IMG/VR virus record: IMGVR_UViG_3300033004_000001
Span: 28,613-92,612 of that record
Reading direction: 5' to 3' (one strand)
DNA from: a virus
Length of the DNA: 64,000 bases
Shown here: piece after piece, positions 27,201-35,860 of the stretch
Numbering within the stretch: the first letter of the stretch is position 1
Layout of the letters: each line of letters begins with the position of its first letter
The notes under the pieces: model-generated
Told to the model about the DNA's origin: nothing
What the model saw: only the letters and a program-made list of their open reading frames with translations
Databases searched by the model: none
Program-made: the position numbers and the translations under genes

Positions 27201-29413
27201 TAAGTAAATGGGGTAGTGAATTCTTAGATGCTTATGATAAAGTTAAAAATGATGCTAAGCAAAATGATAAGTTAACTGATGATGAAAGAGGTAATATCAT
27301 TAAGAAATGGCTTGGAGAAAATACTGATTTTGATGGACTTCAATTTCGTAAAGATAAATGGAGTTATATAGATTCTCTTGAAAAGAATGGAGAAATATCT
27401 TCTGAAGATGTAAGAGCTTTAGAAGTAAATGAAGCTGATAAATATTGGTCTAAGTCTCCTCATGCATTATTTGAAGATGGAAGAATATCAGAAAATACAG
27501 CTAATTTAATAGCAGGATGGCAATCTGAGCATTCATGGGATTATAGAACACTTAAAGATGAGTGGCTTAAGAAAAATCCTCAATGGGATAAATTTCAAGC
27601 TTTACGTAAATCTAATCCGAACGATCCCATAGTTGAATTTTATGACTTTATCAAAGAATATGAAGATGAATTTAATTCATATCTTCCAGCTAGTATGAGA
27701 TTAAGAAATGGACAATTACCAGGAGTAATGAAAACTTCTGATGAAAGATTAAAAGCTGGAGAATCATTTCTTAATATAACTAAAGCTAAATTACAAAGAA
27801 CTTTTGATTTCGTAGCTACTGATGATATAACTAGAGGTAATGAACCGTTAATCGATGAAAGAGGAAATAAAAGATATTTTATTCCAATGTATTATACTAG
27901 CAAGTTGGATGCTAAAGATCAATCATTTGATTTAGCTACAGCATACTTTAAATGGTTTTCAACAGCCGCTGATTATGAATCTAAAAATTCTATCTATCCA
28001 GAAATGGAAATGATTAGACATTTTATAGAGACTAGAAAACCAGATATTCAAACTAAAGGAAAAAAAGAATTAAAATTTTATAATAGATTATCAGAACAGT
28101 TTAATGATTGGTTTGAAATGGTATTCTATGGAGTTAAACAAAAAGATGAAGGCAAATTTAAAATATTTGGATTAACTATTGATACAGCTAAATTTTTAGA
28201 TTTTATTAGTAAATCTACTGCTTATAATATTTTATCATTAAACTTCAGAGCTGGTATATCAAATCCTTTAATTGGAGAAGTTTTAAATACTGGTGAGGCA
28301 ATAGCTAAGCAACACATGGATCTTAAATCTTTTCATAAAGCTCATGCTTATTATTTTAAAAATCTTCCTGGAATGTTAGGAGATGTTGGTAAAAGAAAGC
28401 CATCAAATATAGTTAATTTGTTAAGTGAAAAGTTCAAAGTAGATCCTGATCAGATGAACAATAGATTCAGAGATGACACAAGATTGAAAGAATTAGCAAA
28501 GAGTAGTAGTTTGTTTTTTATGATGACATCTGGAGATACTTATTTAAATAATACTTTATTTCTAGGAATGTTAGATCATAAGATAGCTTATGATAAAGAT
28601 GGGAATAAATTAGGATCTATGTTAGATCAATATTCTAAAGATAAACAAGGTAATTTAGTTCTTAATAAAGAAGTTAGTTTAGATAAATCTAATTGGAATG
28701 AAACTGATCAACTTAAATTTGGTAATAAAGTACAATATGTAATCGAAGGAGTTCAAGGTAACTATACACAACTTGGTAAGACTGCTGTACAACGATTTGC
28801 GTTAGGTAGAATGGCTATAATGTTTAGAAAGTTTGTAGTTCCTGGGATAGAGAAAAGATATGATAAAAAACAATTTACTCAAAGATTAGGTGACTATACT
28901 GAAGGATATTATAGAACTACTGGAAGATTTTTAGCTAATTTATATAAAGAATTTAAAACATATCAATTTCATGTATTAGGATTAGAATGGGATAAATTAG
29001 ATCATATAGAAAAAGCCAATATTGTTAGAACTATATCAGAATTAGGATTTATGCTTACAGCTTTAGTTATAGGTGGAGCAATGACTAGAAAAGATAGAGA
29101 TGATAGTGATGATTCATGGTTCTATAATTTCTCTGCATATCAATTATTGAGACTAAAGACAGAATTATTATTCTATACTAATCCTGCAGAAGCAATGCAG
29201 ATATTAAGATCTCCAATGGCTACTATGTCTTTATTTGAAACTACTATGAAGATATTTCACCAAATGTTACATCCTACAGATAGATATACTGCTGGAGTTC
29301 CTGAATGGAAAGGACATCTTAAAATGGAAAAATTACTATATGATTTACTTCCAGTATTTAGAGCTAATTATCAACTTAGAGATATTAAAACTCAAGTTAG
29401 TTTTATGAAATAA
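24221..29413 (+). CDS. Second giant virion (cargo/ejection) protein with HExxH motif
   Basis: A 1730-residue protein that starts two bases after the ATP-grasp gene and closes the forward block. Residues 573-577 read HEYAH inside DTLPHEYAHHYIKMF, a zincin-type zinc site analogous to the HEAFH of the vRNAP protein. The region around 250-300 (GHAQFSTDQGIGWFRSDDKK, then RRVYIGKKYKDSKTRR) looks like a separate folded domain. Long Lys/Glu-rich helices occupy about residues 690-1100. A hydrophobic segment near the C-terminus (ISELGFMLTALVIGGAM) may insert in a membrane. In crAss-like phages large proteins after the vRNAP are packaged and ejected. The role is inferred from position and motif. Confidence 0.7.
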   Translation: MINCPNKNTDAWRSLNSLVPDLSNHIWHKLEGQISDNGHPMEDVDRFNKLLEDNDNDYKQTYLQFLGVEDAKIDYQFRSVNNIIKNIIKIDNWSKQIKNQNQLFDKIQKDLGIPKEQIELIKQSEGKDINEKLLDFISKYSYTIEVNTATDNKKSSDEFIFNGDNYGYEIVGDDYGTGAEETVPTRNGIEISQQEFDKAKAEYRRDTNTPSQYYSNLTVPGGTNYTENEIRTPDITPSIKGHAQFSTDQGIGWFRSDDKKRDLTEEQIKEEWPLIEGRRVYIGKKYKDSKTRRILEIQSDLFQKGRDEEDLTEYKYTRSDEGEINFGDEDIYRAERMFYAGNEEYEKGLSTRFREKDVKKNQFLQLLNKDNNWVTFFIKSIIQDSAKKGYEKVLFPKGETAAKVEGHETLANELTKINNELEQLQKIDLSEKGIVEGTGIKNKIANLEQRKSELKSQGIEKLKPIEAFYEIKVQNILKKIDPNIKTITDEFGNQWLEYQLTDKDLNNIEFQKANGESYIFNKKLNDQIKQILQKLYPEVKLNYTTNLEGIRGQYQAGKILINSLSQNTDTLPHEYAHHYIKMFIKSDIVKQGIKLFGSEEKLVQSIGEQSIRALKWYQKLYDWLKGLFSSKQSLLNNLTNSFLEYNRLLDKSAISTERMYQKITKEDVTGDTKKPLNDVLSLPEVPLESKFTKLDKMSEIKEKAIKRLEFKRELNIKRKKPSFDPEAEKVFIEEIKKLEASQAMLRFTRRASKTVDGIYSQWLKIKEKIKLIDEGKLNIDKSVVLNPQILSQWADYLSAFDSLEEFRNALVADGSLYKDEVLKKMLNDTIEKKNAIEKLYDVEGYDMMAGFLEPHNDQIRKDFEILASKSYKKLTPEQKSQISEERYIQVQKELKETKLNEQTFLMLRNELQKATSDIGLARRWVGNILNSSNPVIAAVGQIISFAEMKVHGRKIEIRNRMMPILEKLEKLKKGYKDIRDIYDQILEPKTNRLISKWGSEFLDAYDKVKNDAKQNDKLTDDERGNIIKKWLGENTDFDGLQFRKDKWSYIDSLEKNGEISSEDVRALEVNEADKYWSKSPHALFEDGRISENTANLIAGWQSEHSWDYRTLKDEWLKKNPQWDKFQALRKSNPNDPIVEFYDFIKEYEDEFNSYLPASMRLRNGQLPGVMKTSDERLKAGESFLNITKAKLQRTFDFVATDDITRGNEPLIDERGNKRYFIPMYYTSKLDAKDQSFDLATAYFKWFSTAADYESKNSIYPEMEMIRHFIETRKPDIQTKGKKELKFYNRLSEQFNDWFEMVFYGVKQKDEGKFKIFGLTIDTAKFLDFISKSTAYNILSLNFRAGISNPLIGEVLNTGEAIAKQHMDLKSFHKAHAYYFKNLPGMLGDVGKRKPSNIVNLLSEKFKVDPDQMNNRFRDDTRLKELAKSSSLFFMMTSGDTYLNNTLFLGMLDHKIAYDKDGNKLGSMLDQYSKDKQGNLVLNKEVSLDKSNWNETDQLKFGNKVQYVIEGVQGNYTQLGKTAVQRFALGRMAIMFRKFVVPGIEKRYDKKQFTQRLGDYTEGYYRTTGRFLANLYKEFKTYQFHVLGLEWDKLDHIEKANIVRTISELGFMLTALVIGGAMTRKDRDDSDDSWFYNFSAYQLLRLKTELLFYTNPAEAMQILRSPMATMSLFETTMKIFHQMLHPTDRYTAGVPEWKGHLKMEKLLYDLLPVFRANYQLRDIKTQVSFMK

Positions 29414-29436
29414 TATATAATATATCTTAAAATAGA

Positions 29437-29470
29437 TAAGGGCTTACCTCAGTAATGAGATAGGCCCTTT
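29437..29470. terminator. Bidirectional terminator between converging blocks
   Basis: AAGGGCTTACCTC pairs with GAGATAGGCCCTT around a 6-base loop, with only two non-Watson-Crick positions. It is followed by TTTCTATTTTT on the forward strand and by an AT-rich run on the reverse. It lies between the stops of the last forward and last reverse genes. Confidence 0.85.
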
Positions 29471-29500
29471 CTATTTTTATCAACCTCTTAAATTGATATA

Positions 29501-30481
29501 TTAATTTTTACATATTTCAGCAAGTTGTTCAAAATTATCTATTTTCTTGGGTTTATTATCAGTTACACAAATTTCAACTAATTCTTTAGAATTATCTTTG
29601 TTAAATCCAGATACTACTGGTCTAGATATCTTGCTATCATCTTTATTAATAATGACTTTTCTAGTTATACCTTTCTCTTCTTTATCAATTACAGATGCTA
29701 TAACATCTCTAAGAATATGTTTAATTCTATCAATAGATGTATTTTTATGTTTCTTAATCTTAGCTACTAAATTAACAAGATCTATTTTAGATTCATATCC
29801 AGTAGGAATTAAACCGGTAATAATACTCTTTAAAATATTATCATCATTGAATGTAAATTCGAATATCTTTTCAAATCTACTAGGTCTATCTTTAATAAAA
29901 CTTGGTAATCTATCAGTATCATTAACAGTAGCAATAATAATTAAATTATCTCTTTCTTTAGCACCACTTAAGAATGATAACATATTAGTATCATATCTAT
30001 CAAATGTCTTTTCAAACTCATCAATAATAAGAATAATAGTTCTGTCTTTATCATCTTGTCTAATTCTATCTATTAATCCTGAATAATCAACTGCTTGAGT
30101 AACTAGTATTCCAATTGCATCATACTTATCACATACTTCATCTGCAATCTGTCCAGCTAGAAATGTCTTTCCAGTTCCTGGATCACCATTAAACATTACA
30201 CCAAGCTTATTTCTCATATTTAGTAGAGATCTAGCTTTAGCTAATGACTCATCAAAAAACTCATTAAAGAAATTTCTACATTCTTTAAATATTCCAGTAT
30301 TTAACCTAACGCCTTTTTTATAATCATTATTAATAGCAAATGAAATAACTGGTGGAGCAAATGGGCCATCAGTATTTCTTATTATTAAGTTGTACATTCC
30401 TTTTTCTAATCTATTAGTTATGTTTTCAGGATTAGCACCAACTAATTTAAATTCATTATTTTTAGTATCTATTTCAAACAT
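29501..30481 (-). CDS. AAA+ ATPase
   Basis: A 326-residue ATPase with Walker A GDPGTGKT (residues 99-106), Walker B IILIIDEFE (149-157), a sensor-1-like IIIATVNDTD and an arginine-finger region KDRPSRFEKIF. The first 90 residues are a substrate or adaptor domain and the last 80 (Lys/Ser-rich) look flexible. This is the classical AAA+ fold common in crAss-like genomes, probably remodelling a DNA or protein complex. The partner is unknown. It is the last reverse gene and is separated from the preceding gene by a terminator, so it probably has its own promoter in the AT-rich 30482-30532 leader. Confidence 0.88.
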   Translation of the reverse strand: MFEIDTKNNEFKLVGANPENITNRLEKGMYNLIIRNTDGPFAPPVISFAINNDYKKGVRLNTGIFKECRNFFNEFFDESLAKARSLLNMRNKLGVMFNGDPGTGKTFLAGQIADEVCDKYDAIGILVTQAVDYSGLIDRIRQDDKDRTIILIIDEFEKTFDRYDTNMLSFLSGAKERDNLIIIATVNDTDRLPSFIKDRPSRFEKIFEFTFNDDNILKSIITGLIPTGYESKIDLVNLVAKIKKHKNTSIDRIKHILRDVIASVIDKEEKGITRKVIINKDDSKISRPVVSGFNKDNSKELVEICVTDNKPKKIDNFEQLAEICKN

Positions 30482-30532
30482 TTTGTTTATTTGTTAAATT
30501 TGGAATATTATTAAAATAAAGCCCTAGGACGA

Positions 30533-30572
30533 ATAAAAAACCCCAAGTGATACTCTAGTACCACTCAGGGGG
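30533..30572 (-). terminator. Rho-independent terminator
   Basis: On the reverse strand a C-rich arm pairs with a G-rich arm (CCCCTGAGTG with CACTTGGGG, allowing one bulge) and is followed directly by TTTTTT. It sits downstream of the coiled-coil gene ending at 30617. Confidence 0.85.
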
Positions 30573-30616
30573 AGATCGTTTAACTACGAGCTTAGAAATG
30601 GTCTTTAAATAGGTTT

Positions 30617-31363
30617 TTAAAACCAACTTACTATTTGACTCATTAAACCTAGACCAGAATTACCATTACACTTAATCTTATCTATTTCTTTTTCCTTTTC
30701 TAGTATCTCTTTTTGAGCTATAACTCTAGCATTCCTATCAAGAACACCACTCCAGATACGTTTGAAGATATTAGTAGAAGTTAAGTTTTTAACTGTCTTT
30801 TCAAGATCTTTAATACGGAGTTTTAAATCAATAATCTCTTTCTCACGTTTTTCAGCTTCTTGTTCATCAGTCTTATCTTCTTTAACTTTTTTAAGTTCTT
30901 CTTTTAAATTAGCTAACTTTTCAGTTATATCTCTGTTTTTCTTTTCATATTCTAACTTAACATCAAGACGATATTGTTCATACTTATCTTCTATACTTTT
31001 ATTAACTCTTTTGTATTCAGAAGTAATAGAATCTACTTTATTAGTTAATTCTTTAATAGAATTATCTTTTTCATCAATTACTTTCTTATACTTCTTACCA
31101 ACTAATTCTTCAACATCACCAAGATTACGAGTTTCAATAGATTCTACTATAAATTCTTTACTTGCATCACAATATCCACGATCTCTATTTCTACCAGTTA
31201 CAACTTTAACTTCTTTTTGTCCTTCTTCAATCTTCTTTTCAAGATTCTTTTTATCAGCTTCTAATCCTCCAACTTGTTGTAAGAGAATTGCATTCTGTTT
31301 TTCTAAAGAAATTAATCTATCAACTGAAATCTCATTATTAGTGTTAACTACTTTTGTTTCCAT
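30617..31363 (-). CDS. Coiled-coil protein of unknown function
   Basis: A 248-residue Lys/Glu-rich protein. Residues about 15-200 show continuous heptad-like patterning (KNLEKKIEEGQKEVK, LKEELKKVKEDKTDEQEAEK), so it is probably a long parallel coiled coil. There is no signal peptide or catalytic motif. The upstream leader contains CAAATTTAACAAATA, also present before the AAA+ gene, so the two may share a control signal. A structural or scaffold-type role is possible but not shown. Confidence 0.75.
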   Translation of the reverse strand: METKVVNTNNEISVDRLISLEKQNAILLQQVGGLEADKKNLEKKIEEGQKEVKVVTGRNRDRGYCDASKEFIVESIETRNLGDVEELVGKKYKKVIDEKDNSIKELTNKVDSITSEYKRVNKSIEDKYEQYRLDVKLEYEKKNRDITEKLANLKEELKKVKEDKTDEQEAEKREKEIIDLKLRIKDLEKTVKNLTSTNIFKRIWSGVLDRNARVIAQKEILEKEKEIDKIKCNGNSGLGLMSQIVSWF

Positions 31364-31394
31364 TTGCTATATTTGTTAAATTTGTAATTAATAA

Positions 31395-31856
31395 TTAATC
31401 ATATAAATCATAATCTTCATCATCTTCATCTACTGGAATAGTTACTTCTTCTTTATATAAATGTTTATCAACATCTATATGTTCAGATATATTTTTAATA
31501 ATAGTTTCAAAATCCGTAGGAACTATTAATTGTAAACGACTTTTAAGATCATCTATAATTCTATTTTTTATGACATATATTTCTCTAATTTTCAAAGATT
31601 CAAGAGTTTTTTTGTCTAATAATTCTTTTTCTACTGAAAGATTACAATAATTATCTACTCCCATCTTTTTCAGATCTTTACATATATCAATACACTTTGA
31701 AGAAAAATCTTCAATAGTAGTATAATTATCTTTATATTTATCAGATTCTCTTATAGCTTTAAGTTTATTATTAATTTGTGGTAAAATATAATCTCTTTCG
31801 AGAATAGTTACTAATCCATTTATTTGGTCTTTTGTCAAAAATTGTATTGTTTCCAT
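31395..31856 (-). CDS. Hypothetical protein with acidic tail
   Basis: A 153-residue soluble protein with several charged helices and a strongly acidic C-terminus (PVDEDDEDYDLYD). Acidic tails are common in phage proteins that bind SSB-type or helicase partners, but no domain is recognised. It is placed between the exonuclease-like gene and the coiled-coil gene in the replication block. Confidence 0.65.
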   Translation of the reverse strand: METIQFLTKDQINGLVTILERDYILPQINNKLKAIRESDKYKDNYTTIEDFSSKCIDICKDLKKMGVDNYCNLSVEKELLDKKTLESLKIREIYVIKNRIIDDLKSRLQLIVPTDFETIIKNISEHIDVDKHLYKEEVTIPVDEDDEDYDLYD

Positions 31857-31881
31857 CTTTTGGTAATTTAGTTTAACGTTA

Positions 31882-32841
31882 TTATAATTTTTCTATTCCA
31901 TTATTTTCATAGTAAGATCTAGTATGATTCCATTGATTAGTTTCGTAATGCCAACTAATCTCTGGTAATATAGATTCTATTTCATCTAATCCTTTAGATA
32001 ACCATGATTCTTCTATATTAAATACTTTACATTCAGGAATATCTCCTTTTTGTAATCCTATTATATAAGTTTCATGTTTATATTCTCTAAACTCTGGATA
32101 TTGATAATATATTGCTAACCAATAGAAAGCTAATTGTCTATAATATTTTAACTCTTCAAATGAATCATTAAATTTTCCAAGATTAACTGTAGTCTTAATA
32201 TCTATTAATTTGATAATTTTGTTATTATAATCAACTATCATTCTATCTATCATAGACTTACAATCTATTCCTAAAAAATTAAAGAATATAACTTTTTCAT
32301 TATATTCTTCTATATTATTCATTCTATCTTCATCTGTTAAATAGATTAATCTATTAGCAGCAATATGATCTTTAACACATTGTTCTAGATCATTTATTAA
32401 CTTATGATCAGAGTATGTTAGTATATCTTTATATTCAGATCTTTTTTTTAAGTAGCTAATGTACTTGCTAAGTTGTTGTTTAAGCTCTCTTGCTTTTTCA
32501 ATGATCTTTTCTTTAGGAAGTTTATCTGCTGTATAGTTGTTTTTATAAGCATAGATAAGTTTGTCTTCCATTTTTTTAGATCTGTAAGTAATATAGTCTT
32601 CACAGAACTTACGTTGGTTCTCGGATTTAGGTGTACTATAATCCAAGAATATATAGTTTTTATTAAATTCTTCATTTTCAAGTAGTTTCATATGTACCTT
32701 CTTACCAATTTCTAACCATCTCATTGGTAATTGTTCTATCTCTTTATCTAACATTTTCTTAAAATATAAAGGAGATATTTCAAACCATTTTAAAGATGAT
32801 GAAGATACTCGTTTCTCATTAAAATATTCTTTCTCTGTCAT
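31882..32841 (-). CDS. PD-(D/E)XK exonuclease (RecB/ExoVIII-like)
   Basis: A 319-residue nuclease. Residues 46-50 (GKKVH) match the G-x-x-x-H motif before the core. The active site is Asp199 (SMIDRMIVDY) with Asp214-x-Lys216 (IKLIDIKTT), followed by a Q-x-x-x-Y-like helix (YRQLAFYWLAIYY). This is the lambda-exonuclease/RecB superfamily used in phage recombination and DNA end processing. Its stop overlaps the start region of the adjacent nuclease gene, and it works in the same neighbourhood as the Sak4-like protein and SSB. The exact substrate is not deducible. Confidence 0.85.
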   Translation of the reverse strand: MTEKEYFNEKRVSSSSLKWFEISPLYFKKMLDKEIEQLPMRWLEIGKKVHMKLLENEEFNKNYIFLDYSTPKSENQRKFCEDYITYRSKKMEDKLIYAYKNNYTADKLPKEKIIEKARELKQQLSKYISYLKKRSEYKDILTYSDHKLINDLEQCVKDHIAANRLIYLTDEDRMNNIEEYNEKVIFFNFLGIDCKSMIDRMIVDYNNKIIKLIDIKTTVNLGKFNDSFEELKYYRQLAFYWLAIYYQYPEFREYKHETYIIGLQKGDIPECKVFNIEESWLSKGLDEIESILPEISWHYETNQWNHTRSYYENNGIEKL

Positions 32842-33338
32842 TATATCTTAGACTGTATTAATTCTATACATTGATCTATCTGTTTTTGGTTCTTTGGTAA
32901 ATATAGATCAAATTTGATATTATTATCAGTTAGATATTTTTTAAATAATTTCCATCTTAGTGGAAATTGATCATTAGGTCTACCTTTTGTTTCTATAATC
33001 CATTCATTACCTACAAAATCTGGAGTATAGGATATATATTTTATTTTATTTGTTCTTTTTGATAATAAATCTCCTCTTCTTTTATTAGGTTCATATGATA
33101 GATTATCAAAAGTAAATGGATTTACAATTATATATTTTCTTTTAGTATATTCAAATTGTAATCCTGATTCTACTAATTTCTTATAGCAGTATATTTCTAG
33201 TTTACTATCAAACAATATTCCATTATATTCTACTTTAGCAGAGTTAACCTTTTTAACTTTTTTCTTAGTTCTAGATTTAGAACTAACACCTTGTAATACT
33301 TTAACAACTTTTTGTAGGTGTTTCTCTTTCTTTGTCAT
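32841..33338 (-). CDS. Second PD-(D/E)XK endonuclease
   Basis: A 165-residue basic protein. FDSKLEIYCYKKL supplies the first Glu helix, YTPDFVG the catalytic Asp and WIIETKGRP the E-x-K pair, the order seen in DUF1064-type and T7 endonuclease I-like enzymes that cut branched or nicked DNA. The N-terminal 40 residues are Lys-rich and probably contact DNA. Its start lies inside the end of the primase gene (38-base overlap). Resolution of replication or recombination intermediates is the likely job. Confidence 0.82.
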   Translation of the reverse strand: MTKKEKHLQKVVKVLQGVSSKSRTKKKVKKVNSAKVEYNGILFDSKLEIYCYKKLVESGLQFEYTKRKYIIVNPFTFDNLSYEPNKRRGDLLSKRTNKIKYISYTPDFVGNEWIIETKGRPNDQFPLRWKLFKKYLTDNNIKFDLYLPKNQKQIDQCIELIQSKI

Positions 33339-34302
33339 TTAACAACTCTTTCATTAACTTCTTTCCTTCATCTAATCCAAATTGTTTGACATAATCTGAT
33401 ATATCTTTATAATTAGTATAAGGAATAAAGATAGTAGGAATAGTATATTTATTACTTAATTTATTACTACCTATCTTACCACCTTCATCGTTGTCATAGA
33501 ATATAACTATTTTATTATATCTTTTCTTAATATTGTCTATAATACATTTAGGAATTAAATGATTTTCTCCATGTGGAGCAATTGCATTATATCCTATCTT
33601 ATGTAGAACCATTACATCTTTTAATGACTTAGTAATAATTAATAGTTCACCTTGATATTCTAATTGTTCATAACCTTGAATATCGTATGAACTACAATTA
33701 CTAATCCATTTATCTTTTTTAGCTGCTAATGGTTTATATATTTTATATTTGTTATATATCTGATAAGCATACCCTGGATTTACTCTATTATAGGCCCAAG
33801 GTTGAACGATCTCGTTAATCCAATACAATTCTATTGGAAACACATTAAAGTGTCTTAAATCGCTTCTTTCTAGACAATACTGATTCCAGTAGTTATCATC
33901 TATTTTACAGAAGTTTCTTCTACAAACTGATATAATAGTTGATATAGATTCATATTCTTCTTTAATAGATATTCCTTCTACGGAGTTAACTAGATTATTG
34001 TTTGTTAAATCATTAAGTATTTTTACTAATGATTCTCTGTATGATATATTAAATAATTCTTGTACAAACTGAACACAATTACCAGTTTTTCCAGTTGATA
34101 GATCTTTGTATAATAACGATCCGTATTTAGAACTTTTAAATATTCCAAATGATGGGTGATTATCTTCTCTAAATGGAGATTTCATTATTCGACCAATTCT
34201 GAAAGAATTGCTGATATAATATTTATATATATCATATTCTGTAATCTTTTCTAGTATACTATCTATAGATAGTTCTTCATCTGTTAATCTTGTATCATAC
34301 AT
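33301..34302 (-). CDS. DnaG-like TOPRIM primase
   Basis: A 333-residue primase. The N-terminal part (SPFREDNHPSFGIF, then TGKTGNCVQFVQELF) follows the primase zinc-domain pattern but lacks the zinc cysteines. The TOPRIM domain shows LLIITKSLKDVMVLHKIG, where the usual catalytic Glu position is not Glu, then IVIFYDNDEGGKIGSNKL with the DxD motif. It probably makes RNA primers for the family B polymerase and works with the DnaB-like helicase. The altered Glu and lost cysteines are seen in some phage TOPRIM proteins, so activity is likely but not certain. Confidence 0.82.
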   Translation of the reverse strand: MYDTRLTDEELSIDSILEKITEYDIYKYYISNSFRIGRIMKSPFREDNHPSFGIFKSSKYGSLLYKDLSTGKTGNCVQFVQELFNISYRESLVKILNDLTNNNLVNSVEGISIKEEYESISTIISVCRRNFCKIDDNYWNQYCLERSDLRHFNVFPIELYWINEIVQPWAYNRVNPGYAYQIYNKYKIYKPLAAKKDKWISNCSSYDIQGYEQLEYQGELLIITKSLKDVMVLHKIGYNAIAPHGENHLIPKCIIDNIKKRYNKIVIFYDNDEGGKIGSNKLSNKYTIPTIFIPYTNYKDISDYVKQFGLDEGKKLMKELLNDKERETPTKSC

Positions 34303-34637
34303 TCTTCATTTGTTAATACAGATATTATTCTCTTGTTTTGTATATCTCTTTTCTTATATTCTTCTAACTCTTTAGTTAGTTTCTCTACCTTTTTCTTTAG
34401 ATTACGAGATTCCCCAGTTACAGTAGCTACTGTGCCTTGCATTTTTTTAAGTGTACTTTCATGTTCATTCTTTAGTTTCATTAATTCATTTTTACGTATT
34501 GATGAAACATGCCAAGTCAAACATTTTGTACATAAATATGCTTCTATTGGAATTACTCTCCTTTTAGATGTATTCTTAAGTTTTTCTATAAAATCTAAAG
34601 CGTATTGTTCGTTTATAAATGACGTCTTCTTGCACAT
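34284..34637 (-). CDS. Small zinc-ribbon plus coiled-coil protein
   Basis: A 117-residue protein. Its N-terminal half has YLCTKCLTWHVSS, a C-x-x-C...H element that may bind zinc together with Cys2, and its C-terminal half is a Lys/Glu coiled coil (LKKKVEKLTKELEEYKKRD). The pattern is common in small phage proteins from Bacteroidota. It overlaps the primase start by 19 bases, suggesting coupled translation. Role unknown, possibly a primase or replication accessory. Confidence 0.65.
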   Translation of the reverse strand: MCKKTSFINEQYALDFIEKLKNTSKRRVIPIEAYLCTKCLTWHVSSIRKNELMKLKNEHESTLKKMQGTVATVTGESRNLKKKVEKLTKELEEYKKRDIQNKRIISVLTNEECMIQD

Positions 34638-34643
34638 AATCTG

Positions 34644-34671
34644 AAAAATAAAGGGCTATATTTCAAGCCCC
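34644..34671 (-). terminator. Rho-independent terminator
   Basis: On the reverse strand GGGCT and AGCCC pair around an 8-base loop, followed by TTTATTTTT. It lies between the stop of the 164-residue gene and the start of the zinc-ribbon gene. Confidence 0.75.
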
Positions 34672-34682
34672 GGAAGTATATG

Positions 34683-35177
34683 TTAATTAAATTTAGGATC
34701 TCTAATTAATAATTTATCTTCTATAACTTCATCAAATTTTATATTAGAAGATACATATTCTTGTTCTTTTTCATTTATATAATATTTAGATCCTTTAGGA
34801 ATATAGAATCTAACTAGTACTCTATTTTCAGAATCATTAATATCAATATAACAAATCATACTAAGTAATCCTCTTGAACTAGTAAGATTAGAATATGCTT
34901 TATTTATATTAGTATAAGAATGATATCCTTCTTCTATAGTTCCTGTTATAGTAGACTTTTTTTCGTTATTAATCCATGTACTACCAAGTTTTATTTCCAA
35001 ATTAATTTCTGGTTGAGTAGTGGTTGTGTTATATTCATAGTCTCTACTATTACTAATTATTTTACCTTTACTATTTTTTCTTACTATTTTATAACATACT
35101 ATATCTTCTTCTGCTATCAAGGGTTTAGGTAAATTAAATTTAACTTCTACTGGAATATCTGTAATATTAAAACACAT
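34683..35177 (-). CDS. Hypothetical phage protein
   Basis: A 164-residue protein with alternating hydrophobic strands and a RFYIPKGSKYYINEKEQEYV segment near the C-terminus. Similar IPKG-x-x-Y elements occur in small phage proteins of unknown function, and I cannot assign this one. It is flanked by a terminator on each side, so it is probably its own transcription unit. Confidence 0.6.
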   Translation of the reverse strand: MCFNITDIPVEVKFNLPKPLIAEEDIVCYKIVRKNSKGKIISNSRDYEYNTTTTQPEINLEIKLGSTWINNEKKSTITGTIEEGYHSYTNINKAYSNLTSSRGLLSMICYIDINDSENRVLVRFYIPKGSKYYINEKEQEYVSSNIKFDEVIEDKLLIRDPKFN

Positions 35178-35201
35178 AACTTAAATTTTTAAGATTATAA
35201 A

Positions 35202-35228
35202 GATTCCCCTCCTTTCAGAGGGGAAATC
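35202..35228 (-). terminator. Rho-independent terminator
   Basis: CCCCTC and GAGGGG pair around a short loop with extra AT pairs at the base and one bulge. An AT-rich run follows on the reverse strand. It is located after the SSB-like gene. Confidence 0.75.
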
Positions 35229-35251
35229 TGAAGATATATATTGTTCTAATT

Positions 35252-35848
35252 TTAGAACGGACTTTCATTTGTTAATACTGGAGCTGTAAATCCTGCTTCA
35301 GCAAAAGGATTTGTTACAGATGGAATTGGATCTGAAACTGGTCTAGTCATCTTATCTATTGATAAGATCTTTATCTTAGATTTCTTAACTTCATCTCCAA
35401 GATAACCATTATTATCCATTCTTTCAACGAATCTAAATTTCCAATAATTTGGAAGACTTGTATAGTTACCAGAGTATACTACCTTAACTCTAAGATCTAC
35501 TCCTATGTAACTATCGCCTAATATACTTATAATTTTTCTAGCGAATTCTTCAAATGTATTAGATTGAAATACAAATTTCTCCTTTGGAACAAAACACATA
35601 CAAAGTTGTTTAATTCGAGACATTTGATTTAGTTCTTTTTCTGTAACCTTTTCAGGATCATTACCTCCTGGTTTCCATTGAGTCCAAACTAGTTTTTCAC
35701 CGTTGGATCCTTTGAAATTGAAAGCAATGAATTCATTTGTTGCTTTTCCATATTCAACACTGTCAAGTTTTACATTTTCATGAATTCCGGTATCTATGAA
35801 TTCGGCAGTTGTCGATTCGAATGGAAGATTGGCTGGTACATTATACAT
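35252..35848 (-). CDS. Single-stranded DNA-binding-like protein
   Basis: A 198-residue beta-rich protein with an OB-fold-like run (KLDSVEYGKATNEFIAFNFK, later YIGVDLRVKVVYSGNY) and a Pro/Ser-rich C-terminal tail ending NESPF, reminiscent of the acidic-Pro-Phe tip by which bacterial SSB recruits partners. It lies beside the Sak4-like recombinase, a common phage pairing. It probably coats ssDNA during replication and recombination. The tail is less acidic than in E. coli SSB. Confidence 0.65.
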   Translation of the reverse strand: MYNVPANLPFESTTAEFIDTGIHENVKLDSVEYGKATNEFIAFNFKGSNGEKLVWTQWKPGGNDPEKVTEKELNQMSRIKQLCMCFVPKEKFVFQSNTFEEFARKIISILGDSYIGVDLRVKVVYSGNYTSLPNYWKFRFVERMDNNGYLGDEVKKSKIKILSIDKMTRPVSDPIPSVTNPFAEAGFTAPVLTNESPF

Positions 35849-35860
35849 ACTTATTTATTT

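Noticed and set aside
1-29413. Possible stop-codon reassignment as in some crAss-like phages
   Set aside because: Long genes read through with no in-frame TAG or TGA and end mostly in TAA, so the standard bacterial code suffices.
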